In this document: positions 6,690 to 9,201 of the stretch, in pieces
Layout: each line of letters starts with the position of its first letter
How positions within the stretch are numbered: the stretch's first letter is position 1
Origin: Ruminococcaceae bacterium UBA4306
Lineage (GTDB): Bacteria > Bacillota > Clostridia > Oscillospirales > Acutalibacteraceae
Reading direction: 5' to 3'
DNA: 9,201 nt
NCBI GenBank assembly: GCA_002394725.1
Contig: DGUQ01000156.1
Span: forward strand, 24,485 to 33,685
Position numbers and translations under genes: made by a program
The notes under the pieces: generated by a model
Database searches by the model: none
What the model was told of the DNA's origin: nothing
What the model saw: only the letters and a program-made list of their open reading frames with translations

Positions 6690-6783
6690 GGCGCTTGAGG
6701 AGTTGTCCAAATCTTGATTTGGCTTACAACTCCCATGCAACAGCGCTCCAAGAACAGATAAAGTCTGTGATTGGCTAAGCGCC
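6690..6783. repeat. 94 bp foldable segment, possible insert within a repeat copy
   Basis: The ends GGCGCTT (6690-6696) and AAGCGCC (6777-6783) pair. Inside are a long hairpin (6699-6706 with 6726-6733, and 6707-6713 with 6716-6722, with a 3-base bulge) and a second one (CCAA 6748-6751 with TTGG 6771-6774, ACAGA 6754-6758 with TCTGT 6764-6768). Together they form a three-way junction. The left flank GTAGGGTACGGCGCT and the right flank GCTCGTCGACGTACCG match the two halves of the hairpin in the tandem units, so the segment appears to split one copy of that repeat. It may be a small mobile or RNA element. Confidence 0.45.
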
Positions 6784-6862
6784 ACTGCTCGTCGACGTAC
6801 CGCATGGCTGAAACGCTTCTATCCTATCTAACGTTCCCGATATTTGATACGCCCGTCATTCT

Positions 6863-7039
6863 CGGTACGTCATAAATGCCGTACCCTACGGAAGCGGGTA
6901 TTTGCTTCGCCTTTAGGTGGCTTGGTTCGGAAAGGTTTCGGTACGTCGCGAGCGCCGTACCCTACGGAGAAATTGATTTGCTTCGCCTTTAGGTGGCATG
7001 GTTCGGAAAGGTTTCGGGAGGAGCAAGCCCCTCCCCTAC
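6863..7039 (-). repeat. Tandem 74-76 bp repeat units, each headed by a hairpin
   Basis: On the minus strand three units begin with GTAGGG at 7039, 6965 and 6889 (periods 74 and 76 bp). The first two complete units share a 41 bp block with one mismatch (6977-7017 and 6901-6941; A at 6998 versus T at 6922). Each unit begins with a hairpin: GGTACG/CGTACC in the two left units (6864-6869 with 6881-6886, and 6940-6945 with 6956-6961) and GGGAGG/CCTCCC in the right one. The third unit is cut short after its hairpin. The structure resembles the short palindromic intergenic repeats common in Clostridia genomes. Confidence 0.75.
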
Positions 7040-7061
7040 AACACACTGCAACGCCGCATAC

Positions 7062-7088
7062 AAAAAAACCGCCGCAAATCGCGGCGGC
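7062..7088 (-). terminator. Intrinsic terminator of the YihY operon
   Basis: A perfect GC-rich stem (CCGCCGC 7069-7075, complement 7081-7087) with a 5-base loop is followed on the minus strand by seven T (7062-7068). It lies about 16 bp beyond the stop codon of the gene ending at 7104. Confidence 0.93.
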
Positions 7089-7103
7089 TGAACAAACCTA
7101 TGT

Positions 7104-7331
7104 TCAATACTCGGTCGTGAGGGTATCGACCTGATACATCTCTTTGAACTTTTCTAAGTCCTTCTCATTACGGATGAGCATGACCTCGGTGAAATGTCCG
7201 TCGAGCTTGCTTTTGAATCCTGCGACCTTCTCCCCCGTGCAGATGGAACAACGGATCACGGCTTTCTGCGTTTTCGGATCATACGGCTCTACCGCAAAGC
7301 GGCTGACGGAACGATGCTTGAACCACTTCAT
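7104..7331 (-). CDS. Small conserved-looking CxxC protein
   Basis: A 75-residue soluble protein, MKWFKHRSVSRFAVEPYDPK and onward, with RCSICTGEKVAGFK (a CxxC pair) in the middle and a charged helix NEKDLEKFKEMYQV near the end. The start at 7331 is chosen over an upstream ATG at 7361, which lies inside the preceding gene, because AAGGAG lies 7 bases ahead of 7331. Similar short proteins (DPxTQKxVxRCSICTGE...GFK...EVMLIR) are common in Clostridia; from memory some carry the annotation aspartate dehydrogenase, which a protein this small cannot be. Its function is unknown; a single CxxC could be redox-active or bind metal as a dimer. It follows the YihY gene by 4 bp. Confidence 0.75.
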   Translation of the reverse strand: MKWFKHRSVSRFAVEPYDPKTQKAVIRCSICTGEKVAGFKSKLDGHFTEVMLIRNEKDLEKFKEMYQVDTLTTEY

Positions 7332-7335
7332 GTGA

Positions 7336-8247
7336 TCACTCCTTTTCCGCTGCTTCGACATTTGCCTTTACTTTACGCTTGAATAAGCGAAAGGAGCTGA
7401 ACTCATGCCGATAGACGAAGTTGATCTGGATGCCGTACAAGAGCAGATAGGTCAAAAAGTAGACCCAGATCATCACCATGAACACACCGGCTAAGCTGCC
7501 GTAGACCGAGGATACCGCAAAGTGGCGCAGGTAATAGACGACGCCGAAGGTGAGCACCTTCCATGCGATGACGGTGATCAGCATGCCCGGGATCAGCGCG
7601 CGCATAGTGGTGTAGGAGCGCTCGACCTTGTTGCGCAGGAACAGCTTGAGCGCCCATGCCATCAGCACGGTTTGCAGCAGGATCAAGAGTATTTGCAGCA
7701 GCACGTGTGTCAGCCAGTGAATCTGTTCTCCGCCGCCGATCAGCTGATTGATCGAGGACGCTAAGAAGATGTTAGCCAAAACAGCGACCAGTCCGGCAAA
7801 CAGGATCAGGAGCATCACGATGGTGTAGCCCATCGCGTAAATGCGCCTGAGCAGCCAGAACTTGTTGTTCGGAATGCGGTAGACGCGCAGGATCCCGTCG
7901 GTGATGCAGTACATGCCCTTGCCGGCTGACCACAGCATGACGATCGCCGTAATGATCGCGGTGCCGGAGGTCGCCTTGCGGACGGAATCGACGATGTAAT
8001 TGATCAGCTTGTCAAAATAAGGAACCGTGCCCTGCACCGGAATCGCGGCAAAATCCTCCGCCTTGAGATCCTTGCCGGTCAGTAAAGAAAGCATTGAGAA
8101 GACGAACAGGATCAAGGGGATCGCGGACAGCAAGAGGAAGAACGCGGACTGTCCTGCCAGCGCAGGGATGTTATCGCGGTAGCTTTTATCAAGGATATAT
8201 TTGATTTGAGTGAACAAAGAATGCTTGTTTTTCTGTTGGTTTTCCAT
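7336..8247 (-). CDS. YihY/BrkB-family membrane protein
   Basis: A 303-residue membrane protein of the YihY/virulence factor BrkB family (once mislabelled ribonuclease BN). It has about six hydrophobic segments: roughly residues 35-58, 96-115, 138-163, 182-203, 218-240 and 252-279 (numbered from the GTG one codon upstream). The family signatures are present: NIPALAGQSAFFLLLSAIP near the start and SVYGSLAGVFMVMIWVYFLT with YGIQIN near the end. The C-terminus is basic then acidic. Its molecular role is not established; some relatives have been proposed as transporters. ATG 8247 has AAAGG 9 bases upstream, while a GTG at 8250 would have it at 6 bases, so the start is uncertain by one codon. It is the first gene of an operon with the CxxC protein, whose ribosome site overlaps its end. 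Confidence 0.88.
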   Translation of the reverse strand: MENQQKNKHSLFTQIKYILDKSYRDNIPALAGQSAFFLLLSAIPLILFVFSMLSLLTGKDLKAEDFAAIPVQGTVPYFDKLINYIVDSVRKATSGTAIITAIVMLWSAGKGMYCITDGILRVYRIPNNKFWLLRRIYAMGYTIVMLLILFAGLVAVLANIFLASSINQLIGGGEQIHWLTHVLLQILLILLQTVLMAWALKLFLRNKVERSYTTMRALIPGMLITVIAWKVLTFGVVYYLRHFAVSSVYGSLAGVFMVMIWVYFLTYLLLYGIQINFVYRHEFSSFRLFKRKVKANVEAAEKE

Positions 8248-8282
8248 CACTTCACGCCTTTATTCATATTCGCCGTAGGCAG

Positions 8283-8316
8283 GCAATCGAGCACACAGCC
8301 ATGCCCGATTGCGGGC
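8283..8316 (-). promoter_or_regulatory. Overlapping alternative hairpins in the YihY leader
   Basis: GCAATCG (8283-8289) can pair with CGATTGC (8306-8312), or GCCCG (8303-8307) with CGGGC (8312-8316). The two pairings share bases and cannot form together. They lie within the predicted leader of about 85 nt. No T-run follows either, so they could only act on translation or stability, or be incidental. Confidence 0.25.
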
Positions 8317-8340
8317 TTATAACATCATATTAACAGAATC

Positions 8341-8369
8341 ATTTTATCATGTATGCCCATGACTTGCAA
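8341..8369 (-). promoter_or_regulatory. Promoter of the YihY operon
   Basis: Minus-strand TTGCAA (8364-8369) and TAAAAT (8341-8346) are separated by 17 bp, about 95 bp upstream of the start codon. Confidence 0.6.
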
Positions 8370-8417
8370 CCGAAAGCCCTTTATTTTTCACATATCATTC
8401 ACAGAATCATCAAACTT

Positions 8418-8445
8418 TTGACATATCTGCGTATTATCATATAGT
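8418..8445 (+). promoter_or_regulatory. Plus-strand promoter with no gene downstream
   Basis: A perfect TTGACA (8418-8423) and TATAGT (8440-8445) are separated by 16 bp on the plus strand. It points away from the YihY gene and towards the hairpin at 8529-8562, against the direction of every gene in the window. Confidence 0.55.
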
Positions 8446-8451
8446 CACAGT

Positions 8452-8565
8452 AAAGATTACCTAATCCTTCATTTGCATGAGAATTCCTTTTACTGAAAAC
8501 TCCTCTCTTTTTTTGACAACTCCTTTTTGACAAAGACCGCCCGTGATCGGGCGGTCTTTGTCGTT
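8452..8565 (+). ncRNA. Candidate small RNA
   Basis: A transcript starting about 7 bases after the plus-strand -10 box would run about 110 nt and end at the strong hairpin at 8529-8562. The only open frame of note (ATG at 8477, 17 codons) has no ribosome site. The stretch contains a pyrimidine-rich repeat, with AACTCC followed by T-runs and GACAA occurring twice (about 8499-8515 and 8519-8533). The pyrimidine-rich body could pair with purine-rich ribosome sites, but this is speculation. No known RNA family is recognised. Confidence 0.35.
8529..8562. terminator. Bidirectional terminator hairpin
   Basis: A perfect 15 bp inverted repeat (GACAAAGACCGCCCG 8529-8543, complement 8548-8562) encloses the 4-base loop TGAT. 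On each strand the distal arm ends in TCTTTGTC, which serves as a short U-tract after the GC-rich core. It lies 12 bp beyond the stop of the C_GCAxxG_C_C gene and faces the plus-strand promoter at 8418, so it can stop transcription from both sides. Confidence 0.8.
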
Positions 8566-8573
8566 GTATGCGG

Positions 8574-9011
8574 TTAGATCATCTCGTCCAATATCTCGGC
8601 GGCACAGCGGCACAGCGCCGGACAGGGACGCTTTTTGTAATACGATTCGGTGCGCTGCTCGGGATCGCTCCCTCCGACCGTCTGCACGCCGCTGAGCAGC
8701 TCGCGGCAAATGATCGAGCCGTTCTTCTCGCGGAATCTTTTGGCGAACTCCTGCACGCGGTGATAATGCGCCTTCTTCGCGTCAGGGTCATCGGGGTCGG
8801 CGTAGCCCTGCACCAGTCCGAGCACCGTCAAAGCGCCCGATACCGCGCCGCACACCTCGCGCAGTCTGCCCATTCCTCCGCCGAAGGAGGAGGACAGCAT
8901 GGCGGCGGTGCGGTCATCCAAGCCCGTCACATCACCGAACGCGAGCATCACGCTCTGGGCGCAGTTATAGCCGCGGCGAAAATTCTGTTCCGCTCTTTCT
9001 CCATGCGTCAT
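8574..9011 (-). CDS. C_GCAxxG_C_C family cysteine protein (putative redox or Fe-S protein)
   Basis: A 145-residue soluble protein matching the C_GCAxxG_C_C family in its order of cysteines: C17 in GYNCAQSV, a glycine-rich SSFGGGMGRL followed by VCGAVSGAL (C54-G55-A56-x-x-G59), C102 in IICRELL, and C130, C134 and C136 in PCPALCRCAAEIL. Length fits the family (about 140-150 residues). Members are thought to be redox-active or to bind a metal cluster, often near electron-transfer genes of anaerobes, but the biochemical role is unclear. A GAGGTGA site supports the ATG at 9011. It is a single-gene unit with its own promoter and terminator, next to a GGGtGRT-type gene. Confidence 0.9.
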   Translation of the reverse strand: MTHGERAEQNFRRGYNCAQSVMLAFGDVTGLDDRTAAMLSSSFGGGMGRLREVCGAVSGALTVLGLVQGYADPDDPDAKKAHYHRVQEFAKRFREKNGSIICRELLSGVQTVGGSDPEQRTESYYKKRPCPALCRCAAEILDEMI

Positions 9012-9032
9012 GTCATCACCTCAATATAGATT

Positions 9033-9061
9033 ATCATACACGATCACCGAACGATCGTCAA
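9033..9061 (-). promoter_or_regulatory. Promoter of the C_GCAxxG_C_C gene
   Basis: Minus-strand TTGACG (9056-9061) and TATGAT (9033-9038) are separated by 17 bp, giving a leader of about 15 nt ahead of the start codon at 9011. The -35 box abuts the U-tract of the upstream terminator. Confidence 0.85.
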
Positions 9062-9062
9062 C

Positions 9063-9089
9063 AAAAACAGCCCCGGCTTCCCGAGGCTG
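9063..9089 (-). terminator. Intrinsic terminator of the GGGtGRT-type gene
   Basis: A 9 bp stem (9068-9076 with 9081-9089; one mispair, U-G in minus-strand RNA) with a 4-base loop is followed on the minus strand by five T. It lies 17 bp beyond the stop codon of the partial gene. Confidence 0.88.
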
Positions 9090-9105
9090 TCAGAGTGATC
9101 AATGA

Positions 9106-9201
9106 TTATTTCAGGCTGTTCTGGATCGCGACAGCTACCGCGACGGTAGCGCCGACCATGGGGTTGTTGCCCATGCCGAGGAAGCCCATCATCTCAACGT
9201 G
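9106..9201 (-). CDS. C-terminal end of a GGGtGRT-type protein (partial)
   Basis: The last 31 residues of a gene that continues beyond the right edge, HVEMMGFLGMGNNPMVGATV through AVAVAIQNSLK, with the stop at 9106-9108. The phrase HVEMMGxxGMGNNPMVGATVAVAVA matches my memory of the conserved end of GGGtGRT proteins, a family of about 330 residues widespread in Clostridia and other anaerobes, for which I know no established biochemical role. The defining GGGTGRT motif itself lies outside the window, so the call rests on this tail alone. The gene has its own terminator. Confidence 0.7.
   Translation of the reverse strand, partial: HVEMMGFLGMGNNPMVGATVAVAVAIQNSLK

Larger units (their letters stand above)
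6588..7061. other. Gene-free repeat-rich intergenic region
   Basis: No convincing gene lies between the operon promoter near 6587 and the terminator at 7062. The short open frames here lack ribosome sites and run through the repeats, so they are not called. The region holds a GTAGGG-led repeat in plus orientation at 6677, a foldable segment at 6690-6783, and tandem 74-76 bp units in minus orientation at 6863-7039. TGTTGTAGGG occurs at 6677-6686 and, inverted, at the right end (about 7034-7043), which gives the region the look of a small composite repetitive element without a transposase. Confidence 0.6.

Noticed and set aside
6525..6805. Minus-strand open frames of 73 and 86 codons in the repeat region
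   Set aside because: They have no clear ribosome site, odd composition, and run through hairpins, repeats and the promoter of the AbrB operon, so they look accidental.
6863..7039. CRISPR array
   Set aside because: The units are 74-76 bp with nearly identical 41 bp blocks in only two copies, no regular unique spacers and no cas genes.
6844..7134. Plus-strand open frame of 96 codons across the tandem repeats
   Set aside because: It is created by the tandem units (the repeated FASPLGG/FAFRWHG-like segments are two readings of the same repeat), and it crosses the terminator at 7062-7088 into the next gene.
7332..7361. Earlier ATG for the CxxC protein at 7361
   Set aside because: It lies inside the YihY gene without a ribosome site, while the ATG at 7331 has AAGGAG at good spacing.
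8461..8709. Minus-strand 82-codon frame through the terminator at 8529-8562
   Set aside because: It overlaps the C_GCAxxG_C_C gene in another frame and passes through its terminator; it has no plausible start.

Overview
The window looks like chromosomal DNA of a low- to mid-GC Gram-positive anaerobe of the class Clostridia, probably a Ruminococcus-like gut member of the Oscillospiraceae. The basis is AGGAGG-type ribosome sites, sigma-A type promoters with 16-17 bp spacers, many short intrinsic terminators, and a gene set typical of that group (lipobox lipoproteins, a VanX-type dipeptidase, a C_GCAxxG_C_C protein and the C-terminus of a GGGtGRT protein). The species is an inference; no rRNA or other diagnostic marker is present. 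Every convincing gene lies on the minus strand, so transcription runs from high to low coordinates.

From right to left: the 3' end of a GGGtGRT-type gene (9106-9201) ends at its own terminator. A C_GCAxxG_C_C cysteine protein (8574-9011) follows with its own promoter and terminator. A 326 bp gap (8248-8573) holds the promoter of the next unit and a plus-strand promoter facing a strong hairpin, which together look like a small RNA gene. A two-gene operon encodes a YihY/BrkB-type membrane protein and a 75-residue CxxC protein (7104-8247), ending at a strong terminator. A 588 bp gap (6516-7103) is packed with repeats: tandem 74-76 bp units in one orientation, and an oppositely oriented related copy that seems to be interrupted by a roughly 90 bp insert able to fold as a three-way junction.

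The next operon encodes an AbrB-type regulator and an MGT-family glycosyltransferase (4906-6515). The two genes overlap by 4 bp, and the glycosyltransferase carries an unusual two-helix membrane tail. A lipoprotein and a VanX/DdpX-type D-Ala-D-Ala dipeptidase (3139-4780) probably form one transcription unit, whose promoter carries a perfect dyad over the -10 box. A second lipoprotein, probably a beta-propeller (1965-2930), is a single-gene unit with a clear promoter and terminator. A VOC-fold protein is followed by a small unrecognised gene broken by a one-base shift (1122-1807). The leftmost gene encodes a PAP2-family membrane phosphatase with an extended C-terminal membrane region (122-1051).

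Many of the products act at or in the cell envelope: PAP2 phosphatase, two lipoproteins, a peptidoglycan-precursor dipeptidase, a membrane-tethered glycosyltransferase and a YihY protein. Each unit has its own promoter and terminator, so this is a run of small independent units and not one pathway cluster. I see no transposase, phage gene, CRISPR array, tRNA or rRNA. I did not find a clear new multi-gene system. The best leads are the nested repeat region, the candidate small RNA, the frameshifted small gene and the tailed glycosyltransferase.
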